Origin: Pandoraea norimbergensis
GTDB taxonomy: Bacteria > Pseudomonadota > Gammaproteobacteria > Burkholderiales > Burkholderiaceae
NCBI RefSeq assembly: GCF_001465545.3
Contig: NZ_CP013480.3
Coordinates: 6,076,001 to 6,140,000 of the forward strand
Length of the DNA: 64,000 nt
Reading direction: 5' to 3'
Position 1 is the stretch's first letter; each line of letters starts with the position of its first letter. The notes beneath the pieces were generated by a model. That model was not told the origin of the DNA. It ran no database searches and saw only the letters and a list, made by a program, of their open reading frames with translations. Positions 28,533 to 38,489 of the stretch are shown here, in pieces. The translations under genes were made by a program, and so were the position numbers.

Positions 28533-30167
28533 TCACCGCCCTGCTTTTCGCGCCGCGCGAATCATGTCGCTCGCGCGCTCGGCGATCATGATCGTCGGCG
28601 AATTGGTGTTACCTGAGGTGATCACCGGCATGACGGAGGCATCCACCACGCGCAGGTTCTGCACGCCGCGCACGCGAAGTTCGGCGTCGACCACCGCATT
28701 GCGATCGTCGGCGCGTCCCATGCGACACGTCCCTACCGGATGGAAGATCGTCGTGCCGATATCCCCCGCAGCGCGCTTCAGATCCTCATCGCTCTGATAC
28801 GACGGCCCCGGCAGATACTCGCGCGGCTCGTAGCGCGCAAATGCCGGCGCGCCCACGATGCGGCGTGTGAGCTTGATGGCATCGGCGGCCACCGCAAGGT
28901 CGGCTTCCGTCGACAGGTAGTGCGGTGCGATGGCCGGCGCTACACGCGCGTCGGGCGACGTCAAATGCACATTGCCGCGCGACGTCGGTCGCAGGTTGCA
29001 TACCGACGCCGTGAACGCATTGAACTTGTGCAGCGGCTCGCCGAACTTGTCGAGCGAGAGCGGCTGCACGTGGTATTCGAGATCGGGTCGCGCCACGTCT
29101 TCGCGGCTCTTCGCAAACGCGCCCAGTTGCGACGGTGCCATACTCATCGGCCCGCGCTGCGCGAACGCATACTGCATGCCGATCTTGAGCTTTCCCCACA
29201 GACTGTTTGCAGTGAGATTGAGCGTCGTGACGCCGCGCAACTTGTACACCGTGCGCAATTGCAGATGGTCCTGCAAGTTCTCGCCGACACCGGGCAGATC
29301 GGACACGACGTCGATACCGAAACCCCGCAGACGCTCGCCATCGCCAATGCCCGATACCTCAAGTAGATGCGGCGAATTCACCGCGCCCGCCGCGAGAATG
29401 ACTTCGGCACGCGCGAGTGCCGTGTAGTCGTCATTACCACCGCGATACGCCACGCCCGTGCAACGCGTGCCTTCGAACAACAGCTTGCTCACGCTCGCGC
29501 CCGTAATCACCGTCAGATTCGGTCGCTCGCTGGCCGGTCGCAGAAAGCCCTTCGCCGCACTCCAGCGCACACCGCGCCGCTGATTCACTTCGAAGTAGCC
29601 GATGCCGAAGTTATCGCCGCGATTGAAGTCGTCGGTTTTGGGGATGCCCATTTGCTCGGCGGCATCGGCGAAAGAATCGAGCACGCGCCACGACAAGCGC
29701 TGCTTCTCGACGCGCCATTCGCCGCCGCTGCCGTGAAATTCCGAACCGCCTTTGTAGTGATCTTCGCTGCGCTTGAACAGCGGCAGCACGTTGTCCCAAC
29801 GCCAGCCATCGTCGCCGGTCGCGTCGGCCCACACATCGTAATCTTCGCGCTGACCGCGCATGTAGATCATGCCGTTGATCGACGAACTGCCGCCCAGCAC
29901 ACGGCCGCGCGGATACGCGAGCGAGCGGCCATTCAGGCCCGCTTCGGCTTGCGTGCGATAGAGCCAGTCGGTGCGCGGATTGCCGATGCAATACAGATAG
30001 CCGACGGGAATGTGAATCCAGTGATAGTCGTCTTTGCCGCCCGCTTCGAGCAGCAGCACGTTGACGTCACGGTCCTGCGTCAGACGATTGGCCAACACGC
30101 AGCCGGCCGATCCTGCCCCCACGATCACGTAATCGAAGGTCTCTTCCTTTGCAGCCTGCTTGCTCAT
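28533..30167 (-). CDS. GMC-family FAD-dependent oxidoreductase, probable 3-hydroxypropionate dehydrogenase (HpdH-like)
   Basis: A 544-residue choline-dehydrogenase-like flavoprotein. The FAD-binding motif VIVGAGSAGCVLANRL is at the N-terminus, the GMC signature GRVLGGSSSINGMIYMRG follows, and the catalytic pair is His476 (FHPVGTCRMG) and the SGNTN asparagines near residue 520. It oxidises an alcohol group while reducing FAD. It follows mmsA by 140 bp on the same strand, and a LysR gene is divergent. That arrangement matches HpdH/MmsA/HpdR, in which a GMC enzyme oxidises 3-hydroxypropionate to malonate semialdehyde (inference); choline dehydrogenase or another alcohol dehydrogenase remains possible. 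Confidence 0.82.
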   Translation of the reverse strand: MSKQAAKEETFDYVIVGAGSAGCVLANRLTQDRDVNVLLLEAGGKDDYHWIHIPVGYLYCIGNPRTDWLYRTQAEAGLNGRSLAYPRGRVLGGSSSINGMIYMRGQREDYDVWADATGDDGWRWDNVLPLFKRSEDHYKGGSEFHGSGGEWRVEKQRLSWRVLDSFADAAEQMGIPKTDDFNRGDNFGIGYFEVNQRRGVRWSAAKGFLRPASERPNLTVITGASVSKLLFEGTRCTGVAYRGGNDDYTALARAEVILAAGAVNSPHLLEVSGIGDGERLRGFGIDVVSDLPGVGENLQDHLQLRTVYKLRGVTTLNLTANSLWGKLKIGMQYAFAQRGPMSMAPSQLGAFAKSREDVARPDLEYHVQPLSLDKFGEPLHKFNAFTASVCNLRPTSRGNVHLTSPDARVAPAIAPHYLSTEADLAVAADAIKLTRRIVGAPAFARYEPREYLPGPSYQSDEDLKRAAGDIGTTIFHPVGTCRMGRADDRNAVVDAELRVRGVQNLRVVDASVMPVITSGNTNSPTIMIAERASDMIRAARKAGR

Positions 30168-30307
30168 TCCCGCCTGTCTCCGTCGATGGCGCAGCGTTCG
30201 CCAGATAGCGACGCCGGCTCTGGTGCGGCGCCCGAGTGGGGTGGACTGCCGCCACCACCATCGGGTTCATTTTTATCGTGTCGTGTGACGCAGTCTATCC
30301 CGTCGCG

Positions 30308-31816
30308 CTACTTCGCCACCGGCATGGTGAATTCCGCGCCCTTCGCGATGCTGTCCGGCCAACGCTGCATCACGCTCTTGAAGCGCGTGTAAAAACGAAC
30401 GCCTTCTTCACCATAAGCATGGTGGTCGCCAAACAACGAGCGCTTCCATCCGCCGAACGACTGCCACGCCATCGGCACCGGAATCGGCACGTTGATGCCG
30501 ACCATGCCGATCTTCACCTGACGCGAGAACGCACGCGCCACGCCGCCATCGCTCGTGAAGCACGACACGCCGTTGCCGTACTCGTGCGCATTGACGAGGT
30601 CGATGGCCGCTGCGAGATCGGGCACACGCACCACCGCGAGCACCGGCCCGAAAATTTCTTCGCGATAAATCGTCATGTCGGACGTCACGTGATCGAACAG
30701 CGTGCCGCCGATGAAAAAGCCCTTCTCGTGTCCCGGCACCTGCAAGCCGCGACCGTCGACCAGCAACTCGGCCCCCGCTTTCACGCCCTCGGCGATATAG
30801 CCCTCGATCTTCGCCTTGTGCGCGCCCGTGACGACGGGGCCCATCTCCGACGCGTCGTCAGAACCCGGCCCGATGCGCAGCGCCTTCACGCGCGGCACCA
30901 GCGCCTCGACGAGGCGATCGGCCACCTGCCCCACCGCAACCGCGACCGAAATCGCCATGCACCGCTCGCCGGCCGAACCGTAGGCGGCACCGATCAACGC
31001 ATCGACCGCCTGATCGAGATCGGCATCGGGCATCACCACGAGGTGGTTCTTCGCGCCGCCGAGCGCCTGCACGCGCTTGCCGCGTCGCGTGCCTTCCGTG
31101 TAGATGTATTCGGCAATCGGCGTGGAGCCCACGAACGACAGCGCTTCCACGTCGGGGTGCGCGAGCAGCGCATCGACCGCAACCTTGTCGCCCTGCACCA
31201 CGTTGAACACACCATCGGGCAGGCCCGCTTCACGCAGCAATTCCGCCATCAACAGACTCGCCGACGGGTCGCGCTCGGACGGTTTGAGCACGAACGTATT
31301 GCCGCACGCGATCGCCACCGGGAACATCCACATCGGCACCATCGCGGGGAAGTTAAACGGGGTGATGCCGGCGCACACACCGACCGGCTGACGCAGATGC
31401 CAGTTGTCGATGCCGCCGCCGATGTTGTCGCTGTGCTTGCCCATCAGCAACTGCGGCGCGCCGCACGCGTATTCGACGATCTCGATGCCGCGCGTGACTT
31501 CGCCACGAGCGTCGGAAAACACCTTGCCGTGCTCGCGCGAGATGATCCGGGCGAGGTCGTCCTGATGTGCGTCGAGCAGCGCCTTGAACTTGAACAGCAC
31601 GCGGGCGCGCTTGAGCGGCGCCGTTTCCGACCACGCGGGCAAGGCCGCCTTCGCTGCGGCGACCGCGGCGTCGACATCCGCCTCGCTTGCCAGCGCCACT
31701 CGGGCCGTCACGGCGCCTTCCGCGGGGTTGTACACATCGGCAAAGCGCTCGCTGCGGCCGGCCACCTGCTGGCCGCCAATGAAGTGCTGCACGGTTGCAA
31801 TATCAGCGCTACTCAT
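30308..31816 (-). CDS. mmsA: Methylmalonate-semialdehyde dehydrogenase (CoA-acylating) MmsA
   Basis: A 502-residue aldehyde dehydrogenase of the MmsA branch: the segment [20 protein letters not shown], the motif [16 protein letters not shown] and the catalytic Cys286 in GERCMAIS are distinctive. It converts malonate or methylmalonate semialdehyde to acetyl-CoA or propionyl-CoA. I chose the ATG at 31,814-31,816 ([12 protein letters not shown]); 80 open codons upstream cover the promoter and are not conserved. It is divergent from a LysR gene and shares a 238-bp intergenic region with a perfect operator-like palindrome. Confidence 0.93.
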   Translation of the reverse strand: MSSADIATVQHFIGGQQVAGRSERFADVYNPAEGAVTARVALASEADVDAAVAAAKAALPAWSETAPLKRARVLFKFKALLDAHQDDLARIISREHGKVFSDARGEVTRGIEIVEYACGAPQLLMGKHSDNIGGGIDNWHLRQPVGVCAGITPFNFPAMVPMWMFPVAIACGNTFVLKPSERDPSASLLMAELLREAGLPDGVFNVVQGDKVAVDALLAHPDVEALSFVGSTPIAEYIYTEGTRRGKRVQALGGAKNHLVVMPDADLDQAVDALIGAAYGSAGERCMAISVAVAVGQVADRLVEALVPRVKALRIGPGSDDASEMGPVVTGAHKAKIEGYIAEGVKAGAELLVDGRGLQVPGHEKGFFIGGTLFDHVTSDMTIYREEIFGPVLAVVRVPDLAAAIDLVNAHEYGNGVSCFTSDGGVARAFSRQVKIGMVGINVPIPVPMAWQSFGGWKRSLFGDHHAYGEEGVRFYTRFKSVMQRWPDSIAKGAEFTMPVAK

Positions 31817-31964
31817 GTTGGTTTTCCCTGAATCCGGTCTCTGCGTGGAATGGCAAGATGGCGGGAGTTGACGTTGTGCCGCACCGCAACACAACGCTAT
31901 TCGCCAAAGTGATTGCCTAGCGTACTGCCGGACGGCGGTGCGATCCAATGAGAAATTATGAAAA

Positions 31965-31989
31965 GCAATATAAGATGCCCTTATATTGC
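31965..31989. promoter_or_regulatory. LysR-type operator between lysR and mmsA
   Basis: GCAATATAAG (31,965-31,974) and CTTATATTGC (31,980-31,989) are a perfect 10-bp inverted repeat around ATGCC. The core ATAAG-N5-CTTAT has the size of a LysR T-N11-A box. It is 65 bp before the lysR ATG and about 150 bp before the mmsA ATG. Confidence 0.8.
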
Positions 31990-32054
31990 GGGGCATGAAG
32001 CGGTGGATTTCTGCGCTTCGCTGCCCCGTTTCAACGCTCTCTGCCTGCCGTCGC

Positions 32055-32930
32055 ATGGAACTCGCTCATCTTCGCGCCTTCGTCGCCATCGCCCATGAGG
32101 GCAACCTCACGCGTGCCGCGCAGCGCCTGCATCTCACGCAGCCGGCCGTCAGCCTGCAAGTCAAAGCGCTTCAAGAGGCCCTGCGCCTCACGCTCTTCAC
32201 ACGCACCGCTCAAGGGCTGGCGCTGACGCGCGACGGACAGGCGTTGCTCCCGCTCGCCGAACGCATGCTGGCCGCGCTGGCCGATCTGCAACAAGCGGCG
32301 GGCGCGTTGCGTGAAACGGTGCGCGGCCGGTTGCGCATCGGCACGATCCTCGATCCGGAATTCACGCGGCTGGGCGCCTTTCTCAAGCGTCTGGTTGAGT
32401 CGTACCCACAGATTGAAACGGCGCTGCGCCACGGCATGTCCGGCTCGGTGTTGCAACAGATTGCTCGCGGCGAGCTGGACGTGGGCTTCTATCTAGGCCG
32501 TCCCGAGGGCGATCGCTTTCACACGATTACCCTCACGCCGTTCTCCTATCAGGTGCTCGCCCCGGCGGGCTGGCGCGAGCGCGTGGCCCGGCGCGGCTGG
32601 CGCGAGCTGGCCGCCCTGCCGTGGATCTGGACACCGCCCGAGTCCGCCCACAACCGCCTGCTCTCGGCGCTGTTCGGTGCATTGGGCGTCTCACCGGTGA
32701 AGGTGGCCGAGGTCGATCAGGAGCCGTCGATGCTCGATCTGGTGAAATCCGGCATCGGCCTGTCGCTCATGCGCGACTCGATTGCGCTGCGCGAAGCCCG
32801 CGCCCACGGGCTGGTCATTGCCGACGGCGTAGCCGTGCCCACTGAACTCACCTTCGTCACGCTGGCCGCCCGCCGGGAGGAACCCGCCATTGCCGCTGCG
32901 CTGCAACTGGTCGCGGCGGTCTGGGCGTGA
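32055..32930 (+). CDS. LysR-family transcriptional regulator (HpdR-like)
   Basis: A 291-residue LysR-type regulator. The helix-turn-helix (about residues 10-50) reads [24 protein letters not shown], followed by an effector-binding domain with [10 protein letters not shown] and SGIGLSLM motifs. I chose the ATG at 32,055 ([13 protein letters not shown]), which is the usual LysR N-terminus; an upstream in-frame extension overlaps the promoter and is unlikely. It is divergent from mmsA and probably controls mmsA and the GMC gene from the shared inverted repeat. Comparison with HpdR would test the assignment. Confidence 0.88.
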   Translation: MELAHLRAFVAIAHEGNLTRAAQRLHLTQPAVSLQVKALQEALRLTLFTRTAQGLALTRDGQALLPLAERMLAALADLQQAAGALRETVRGRLRIGTILDPEFTRLGAFLKRLVESYPQIETALRHGMSGSVLQQIARGELDVGFYLGRPEGDRFHTITLTPFSYQVLAPAGWRERVARRGWRELAALPWIWTPPESAHNRLLSALFGALGVSPVKVAEVDQEPSMLDLVKSGIGLSLMRDSIALREARAHGLVIADGVAVPTELTFVTLAARREEPAIAAALQLVAAVWA

Positions 32931-33189
32931 CAGAATACCGGCGGCTGGAAAGTGGCTGTAAAGCGGCTGAAAGATGGCTGAAATAGCAGCCGAATCACCA
33001 CCAGACGTGGCCTCAGAGCCCGCAAAAGCCGCTACCCGAACACGCGAGGCCCCCGCAATTCATTCCCATGACACGGTTTTCCACCGGGATGCCTGTCATG
33101 TCGAATCGTCACTGAAGTTCTACAATTCAGAGTCCGCCCCTACCCATTTGAACGGGGCAGGCGCTTGTCTCTCTACAAGGATGTTGATC

Positions 33190-34578
33190 ATGTCTGTGAG
33201 AATGGAACGCGATACTTTCGGCGAAATTGCAGTGCCTGCCGATCGTCTTTGGGGTGCGCAAACGCAGCGTTCGCTGCAAAACTTCAAGATTTCCTCGGAA
33301 AAGATGCCGCGCGAGCTCGTGCGCGCACTGGCTCGCGTCAAGCGCGCCGCCGCCGAAGTCAACAAGGGTCTGGGCGTGCTCGACGCCAAGAAGGCCGATG
33401 CCATCATCAAGGCCGCCGACGAAGTCGTCGCCGGTCAGCATGACGACGAATTCCCGCTGGCCGTGTGGCAGACCGGCTCGGGCACGCAGTCGAACATGAA
33501 CATGAATGAAGTGCTCGCCAACCGTGCCAGCGAACTGCTCGGCGGCGTGCGCGGCGAAGAGCGTCTCGTGCACCCCAACGACGACGTGAACAAGGGCCAG
33601 TCGTCGAACGACGTGTTCCCGACCGCCATGAGCGTGGCCGCCCTCGACGCGCTGATCAACCACCTCAAGCCGAGCGTCGGCCAACTGCGCGACACGCTCG
33701 CCGCGAAGGCCCACGCGTACGACAACATCGTCAAGATCGGCCGCACCCACCTGCAAGACGCCACGCCGCTCACGCTCGGTCAGGAAATCTCAGGCTGGGT
33801 CGCGCAGATCGATCACGGCCTGAAGCACGTCGACGACGCCCTGCCCCACGTAGCAGAGCTCGCGCTCGGCGGCACCGCCGTGGGCACGGGCCTGAACGCC
33901 CATCCGGAATTCGCGCAGAAAGTGGCGGAAGCACTCGCCCGCGACACCGGCCTGCCGTTCATCACCGCCCCGAACAAGTTCGAAGCGCTCGCCGCCAACG
34001 ACGCCATCGTCAATGCGCACGGCACGTTGAAGACGCTCGCTGCCAGTCTGATGAAGATTGCCAACGACGTGCGCTGGCTCGCCAGCGGCCCGCGCTGCGG
34101 CATCGGCGAATTGCAGATTCCGGAAAACGAGCCGGGCAGCTCGATCATGCCGGGCAAGGTCAACCCGACCCAATGCGAAGCGATGACCATGCTCTGCTGT
34201 CAGGTGCTGGGCAACGATGTGGCGATCAACATCGGCGGCTCGATGGGCAACTTCGAGCTGAACGTGTTCAAGCCGATGCTCATCCACAACTTCCTGCAAA
34301 GCGTGCGCGTGCTGGCCGACGGCTCGGTGAGCTTCAACGATAACTGCGCCATCGGTATCGAGCCTAACCGCGCCCGCATCGGCAACCTGCTCGAAGAGTC
34401 GCTCATGCTGGTGACGGCGCTCAATCCGCACATCGGCTACGACAAGGCGGCTGCCATCGCCAAGAAGGCGCACAAGGAAGGCACCACGCTCAAGGCAGCG
34501 GCACTGGCCTTGGGCCACGTCACGTCCGAGCAGTTCGACGCCTGGGTGCGCCCGGAGCAAATGGTTGGCAAGCGCTAA
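33190..34578 (+). CDS. fumC: Class II fumarate hydratase FumC
   Basis: Interconverts fumarate and malate in the TCA cycle; the class II enzyme is an oxygen-stable tetramer without an iron-sulfur cluster. The 462-residue protein has the superfamily signature [11 protein letters not shown] at residues 316-326, the [15 protein letters not shown] region, and [11 protein letters not shown] chose the ATG at 33,190 ([13 protein letters not shown]), preceded by AAGGA at 8-nt spacing; an open extension upstream lacks similarity. It stands alone, following the LysR gene by 259 bp, of which 33,060-33,180 likely contains the promoter. Confidence 0.96.
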   Translation: MSVRMERDTFGEIAVPADRLWGAQTQRSLQNFKISSEKMPRELVRALARVKRAAAEVNKGLGVLDAKKADAIIKAADEVVAGQHDDEFPLAVWQTGSGTQSNMNMNEVLANRASELLGGVRGEERLVHPNDDVNKGQSSNDVFPTAMSVAALDALINHLKPSVGQLRDTLAAKAHAYDNIVKIGRTHLQDATPLTLGQEISGWVAQIDHGLKHVDDALPHVAELALGGTAVGTGLNAHPEFAQKVAEALARDTGLPFITAPNKFEALAANDAIVNAHGTLKTLAASLMKIANDVRWLASGPRCGIGELQIPENEPGSSIMPGKVNPTQCEAMTMLCCQVLGNDVAINIGGSMGNFELNVFKPMLIHNFLQSVRVLADGSVSFNDNCAIGIEPNRARIGNLLEESLMLVTALNPHIGYDKAAAIAKKAHKEGTTLKAAALALGHVTSEQFDAWVRPEQMVGKR

Positions 34579-34631
34579 GCATTACGCTGATTAAGCTGCC
34601 ACCCTAACGCTCACAGGAGACCCCGCCGCGC

Positions 34632-35534
34632 ATGCCCATCTCGCCGTTGCCGCCACTGCACTGTCTCGTCGCGTTCGACGCTGCCGTGCGGCACGCGAGC
34701 TTCACCCGCGCGGCGGCGGAGCTCAATCTCACGCAAAGCGCGGTCAGCCGTCAGATCGCGCAGCTTGAAGAATTTCTCGGCCGCACGCTCTTTACCCGCG
34801 AACATCGCACGCTGCGCCTCACCGTCGCAGGCCAGCGCTACGCCGAGCAGATTCAACGCCTGCTCAACGAATGTGCCGAGGCTACCGCCGACCTGATGAA
34901 GCGTCGCGGCGACCTCGAATTGACCGTTGCCTGCTCATCCGGCGTCGCCGTGTTGTGGATGACCCCGCAACTCATGCGCTTTCGCGCGGCCCACCCCGAC
35001 GTCAAGATTCGCGTGATCGTCAAAGACGGCCTCACCTCGCTCTCCGCGTCGGAGTTCGATCTCGGCGTCTATTACGTGCGAAACGATCTGCCGCCCGACT
35101 TCGCGGGCCGGCGGCTCTTCGACGAAGAAGTCTTTCCCGTCTGTTCCCCCGCCTATCTCGACGGCCGCACGCTCAAACCCGCCGATCTCGTCAACGAAAC
35201 GCTGCTCTTCATCGAAGACGGTCAGCGCAAGTGGATGTCGTGGCAGGACTGGTTCGAGCTGCAAGGCGTGAGCGCGCCAAAATCGCCACGCATGGTCAGC
35301 GCCAATTACTATCCACTGCTCGTGCAGATGGCCATCGAAGGCGGCGGGCTGGTGATGGGCTGGCGTCACATGATCGACCCCTGCCTTGAGGCGGGCCTGC
35401 TCGTCCCGGCGTGCGACGCACGTGCGAGTCTGGGCGGCGGCTACTATCTCGTGTGGCCTGCCGAGCGCCATGAGCATGCGGCAGCCCGAATTTTCCGCAA
35501 TTGGATTTACTCGCAAACCCGTTTGCCGTCATAG
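34632..35534 (+). CDS. LysR-family transcriptional regulator (GcvA-like)
   Basis: A 300-residue LysR-type regulator. Its N-terminus, PPLHCLVAFDAAVRHASFTRAAAELNLTQSAVSRQIAQLE, is of the GcvA/AmpR subclass. The effector domain includes SEFDLGVYYVRNDLPPDFAGRRLFDEEVFPVCSP. It starts 53 bp after fumC on the same strand and precedes an MFS transporter and an amidohydrolase gene, also on the plus strand, so it may regulate these two. Its effector is unknown. Confidence 0.87.
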   Translation: MPISPLPPLHCLVAFDAAVRHASFTRAAAELNLTQSAVSRQIAQLEEFLGRTLFTREHRTLRLTVAGQRYAEQIQRLLNECAEATADLMKRRGDLELTVACSSGVAVLWMTPQLMRFRAAHPDVKIRVIVKDGLTSLSASEFDLGVYYVRNDLPPDFAGRRLFDEEVFPVCSPAYLDGRTLKPADLVNETLLFIEDGQRKWMSWQDWFELQGVSAPKSPRMVSANYYPLLVQMAIEGGGLVMGWRHMIDPCLEAGLLVPACDARASLGGGYYLVWPAERHEHAAARIFRNWIYSQTRLPS

Positions 35535-35555
35535 GGTTAGAGGGCATCTGACAAA

Positions 35556-35582
35556 GTTGCCATGCGCTGCACGCATGGCAAC
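35556..35582. promoter_or_regulatory. Perfect inverted repeat downstream of the GcvA-like gene
   Basis: GTTGCCATGCG (35,556-35,566) and CGCATGGCAAC (35,572-35,582) form a perfect 11-bp stem around CTGCA. It lies 22 bp after the lysR stop and 168 bp before the MFS start. There is no adjacent T-run, so it could be an operator for the transporter operon rather than a terminator (inference). Confidence 0.55.
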
Positions 35583-35749
35583 ATGCGGAATTATCGTTTT
35601 TCCTGTCATTTTGTCTGACCTATGTTGTGGTTCATCCGCGCATGTTCGTGCCGTAGGGCGAACGTGATCCGACAAAAAAGCAGGCGTATTACCGGCATGA
35701 CGTGACTTCTCGCACGCAACGGACGCCACCCATCCTCCGGGAGACCCAG

Positions 35750-37039
35750 ATGCAGGCGACGTACGCAGTGCCTCAAGCCAACCTGGACCGCCAACGCCGT
35801 CACGCCATTGTGGCGACGGTGATCGGCAATGGTCTGGAATGGTTCGACTTCACCGTCTATAGCTTCTTCGCGGCGATTATCGCCAAGCAATTCTTCCCCA
35901 CCGGCGACGACCTCTCGTCGTTCCTGCTGGCCGTGGCCACCTTCGGCGTGGGCTTCTTCATGCGCCCGGTCGGCGGCATCGTGCTCGGCGTGTATTCCGA
36001 TCGCGTCGGCCGCAAGGCTGCGCTGTCGCTCACCATCCTGTTGATGGCAGCGGGCACGGCGATGATCGGTCTCGCACCGACCTACGACCAGATCGGTCTG
36101 GCCGCCCCCGTGATCATCGTGCTCGCACGTTTGCTGCAAGGCTTCTCGGCCGGCGGCGAAATGGGCGGTGCGACGGCGTTCCTCACCGAATATGCACCGG
36201 CGAATCAGCGCGCCTATTACTCCGCATGGATTCAGTCGAGCATCGGCTTTGCCGTGCTGCTCGGCGCGGCCGTGGGCACGTTCGTGACGACAGAACTCGA
36301 CAAGGCGTCGCTCGAATCGTGGGGCTGGCGTGTGCCGTTCATCGTGGGCATGCTGATCGGCCCGGTCGGTTTCTACATCCGTAGCAAGGTCGATGAGACG
36401 CCGACGTTCCAGCACGCCGAGAAGTCGAATACGCCGCTGCGCGACGTGTTCTCGAAGTACCCGCGCGAAACGCTCGCAAGCTTCTCGATGGTCGTGCTGT
36501 GGACGATCTGCACCTACGTGCTGCTGTTCTACATGCCGACGTATGCCCAACGCGTGCTGAAGTTGCCGGCCGCCAATGGCTTCACCGCCGGCATGGTGGG
36601 CGGCGCCATGATTCTGGTGTTCGCACCGGTCGTGGGACGTCTGGCAGACCGCTACGGCCGCCGTCCGTTCCTGTCGGGCTCGGCGCTGATGATTCTGTTG
36701 CTCGCATGGCCGATGTTCACGTATCTGAACGTGGCCCCGGGTCTGCAATCGCTGCTGACGTTCCAGATCGTGTTCGGCCTGCTCATCGCCTGTTACACGG
36801 GCCCGATTCTCGCGGCATTCTCGGAGCTGTTCCCGCCCCAGGTGCTGTCGACCGGCCTGTCGGTGGCGTACAACTTCGCGGTCACGATCTTCGGCGGCTT
36901 CGCTGCGCTCATCATCACGTGGCTGATCGCCCGCACGGGCAGCAACATGGCCCCGGCGATCTACGTGATCATCGCGGCGGCCATCAGCTTCGTGGGTACC
37001 CGCTTCGTTAAGCCGCTGCCGTACAAAACGAAGGCCTGA
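35750..37039 (+). CDS. MFS metabolite:H+ symporter (MHS family)
   Basis: A 429-residue 12-helix transporter. The first helix begins VIGNGLEWFDFTVYSFFAAIIAKQFFP, and the loop motif GVYSDRVGRKAALSLTI between helices 2 and 3 is the MFS A-motif; the LLQGFSAGGEMGGATAFLTEYAP segment is characteristic of the MHS (ProP/KgtP/ShiA) family. I chose the ATG at 35,750 with GGGAG upstream. It is followed by a terminator and then an amidohydrolase, so the substrate may be an amide or dipeptide-like compound or its product (inference). Confidence 0.9.
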   Translation: MQATYAVPQANLDRQRRHAIVATVIGNGLEWFDFTVYSFFAAIIAKQFFPTGDDLSSFLLAVATFGVGFFMRPVGGIVLGVYSDRVGRKAALSLTILLMAAGTAMIGLAPTYDQIGLAAPVIIVLARLLQGFSAGGEMGGATAFLTEYAPANQRAYYSAWIQSSIGFAVLLGAAVGTFVTTELDKASLESWGWRVPFIVGMLIGPVGFYIRSKVDETPTFQHAEKSNTPLRDVFSKYPRETLASFSMVVLWTICTYVLLFYMPTYAQRVLKLPAANGFTAGMVGGAMILVFAPVVGRLADRYGRRPFLSGSALMILLLAWPMFTYLNVAPGLQSLLTFQIVFGLLIACYTGPILAAFSELFPPQVLSTGLSVAYNFAVTIFGGFAALIITWLIARTGSNMAPAIYVIIAAAISFVGTRFVKPLPYKTKA

Positions 37040-37050
37040 TCGTTTTATAG

Positions 37051-37081
37051 AAAAGGCGCGCCCTCACCGGCGCGCCTTTTT
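37051..37081 (+). terminator. Rho-independent terminator after the MFS gene
   Basis: AAAAGGCGCGCC (37,051-37,062) pairs with GGCGCGCCTTTT (37,069-37,080) around CTCACC, ending in TTTTT. It lies 12 bp after the stop codon, so the amidohydrolase gene downstream is probably transcribed partly by its own promoter or by read-through. Confidence 0.88.
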
Positions 37082-37156
37082 GTCATTTCGCTGAATTTCG
37101 CTGCAAATCGCTGCACCTCTGCACCAACACTCCAACAACGTCCAAGGAACTCCCCC

Positions 37157-38389
37157 ATGTCCGTTACCCTGCTTCGCGGCGGCAATGTGCTCGACGCTGC
37201 CGCCGGCCGCTTGCTCGCGCGCCACGACGTCGCCATCGAGGGCAACCGCATCACCGCCGTCTCCGCGACGCCGCTCGACATCGATGGTGCGACCGTCATC
37301 GACGTGACCGGCAAGACCGTCATGCCCGGCCTGATCGACTGCCACGTGCACGTCCTCGCCTCGCATCCGAACCTCGGCACCAACGCCAGCCAGCCCAACG
37401 TGCTGACCGTGCTCAAGTCGCTGCCGATCATGCAAGGCATGCTCAATCGAGGCTTCACGACCGTGCGTGACGCGGGCGGTGCTGACTGGGCGCTGCAACA
37501 AGCCATCGAACAAGGCGTGATCCCGGGCCCGCGTATTTTCCCGTCGGGCAAGGCGCTTTCGCAGACCGGCGGTCACGGCGATTTCCGCCCGCGCAGCGAC
37601 ACGCTGGAGCCGTGTTCGTGTGCGTTCCGTGCGGGTGCGATCGGCCGTGTCGTTGATGGTGTCGATCCGATTCGTCTGGCCGTGCGCGAAGAAATCCAAA
37701 TGGGCGCCACGCAGATCAAGCTGATGGCGTCGGGCGGTGTCGCGTCGCCGGTCGATCCGATTGCGAACACGCAATATTCGGAAGACGAAATCCGCGCAGC
37801 GGTGGCGGAAGCCGAAGCCGCGCAAACGTATGTGATGGCCCACGCGTACACGCCGAAGGCGATCGCACGCGCCGTGCGCTGCGGCGTGCGCACCATCGAG
37901 CACGGCAACCTGTGCGATGCCGAGACGGCCAAGCTCATGGCCGAGAAAGGCGCGTATGTAGTGCCCACGCTCGTGACGTATGACGCACTCGCCAAGGACG
38001 GCGAATCGCTGGGCCTGCCGCCTGAATCGGTAGCGAAGGTCGAGAGCGTGCAACGTGCGGGCCGCGAGTCGCTGTCGATCTATCGCGACGCGGGCGTGAA
38101 GATGGGCTTCGGCTCCGACCTGCTGGGCGACATGCACAAGTACCAGTCGGATGAACTGACGATTCGCGCCGACGTGCTTGGCGCTGCCGACACGCTGCGC
38201 TCGGCAACCGTCATCGGTGCCGAGATTCTGAATCGCGTGGGCGAGCTGGGCGTGATCGCCCCGGGCGCACTCGCCGACGTGCTCGTCGTCGACGGTAATC
38301 CGCTGGAGACCATCGGCGTGCTGACCGGTCAGGGCGTAGGCATTCAGTGGGTGTTCAAGGACGGCAAGGTCGCGAAGCAGCCGAAGTAA
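37157..38389 (+). CDS. Metal-dependent amidohydrolase (prolidase/dipeptidase-like)
   Basis: A 410-residue amidohydrolase-superfamily enzyme. Metal ligands are visible in order: DCHVHVL (His-x-His), the lysine in KLMASGG, H in MAHAYT, H in IEHGN, and the late Asp in GFGSDLL. The pattern and length resemble Xaa-Arg/Xaa-Pro dipeptidase and imidazolonepropionase-like members of the superfamily; the exact substrate is not identifiable. It lies 117 bp after the MFS transporter. A 15-bp bidirectional terminator follows. Confidence 0.85.
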   Translation: MSVTLLRGGNVLDAAAGRLLARHDVAIEGNRITAVSATPLDIDGATVIDVTGKTVMPGLIDCHVHVLASHPNLGTNASQPNVLTVLKSLPIMQGMLNRGFTTVRDAGGADWALQQAIEQGVIPGPRIFPSGKALSQTGGHGDFRPRSDTLEPCSCAFRAGAIGRVVDGVDPIRLAVREEIQMGATQIKLMASGGVASPVDPIANTQYSEDEIRAAVAEAEAAQTYVMAHAYTPKAIARAVRCGVRTIEHGNLCDAETAKLMAEKGAYVVPTLVTYDALAKDGESLGLPPESVAKVESVQRAGRESLSIYRDAGVKMGFGSDLLGDMHKYQSDELTIRADVLGAADTLRSATVIGAEILNRVGELGVIAPGALADVLVVDGNPLETIGVLTGQGVGIQWVFKDGKVAKQPK

Positions 38390-38423
38390 TTGCCGCTGCG
38401 ACATCGCTTTCGATGGCATGAAG

Positions 38424-38458
38424 AAAACGCCGTGACGTTCTACACGTCACGGCGTTTT
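38424..38458. terminator. Bidirectional terminator between convergent genes
   Basis: AAAACGCCGTGACGT (38,424-38,438) pairs with ACGTCACGGCGTTTT (38,444-38,458) around TCTAC. A-tract and T-tract flanks serve both strands, between the amidohydrolase (plus) and the anion transporter (minus). Confidence 0.87.
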
Positions 38459-38489
38459 GCATTGCGTGGCGACGCTGATGTGTTGTGAC

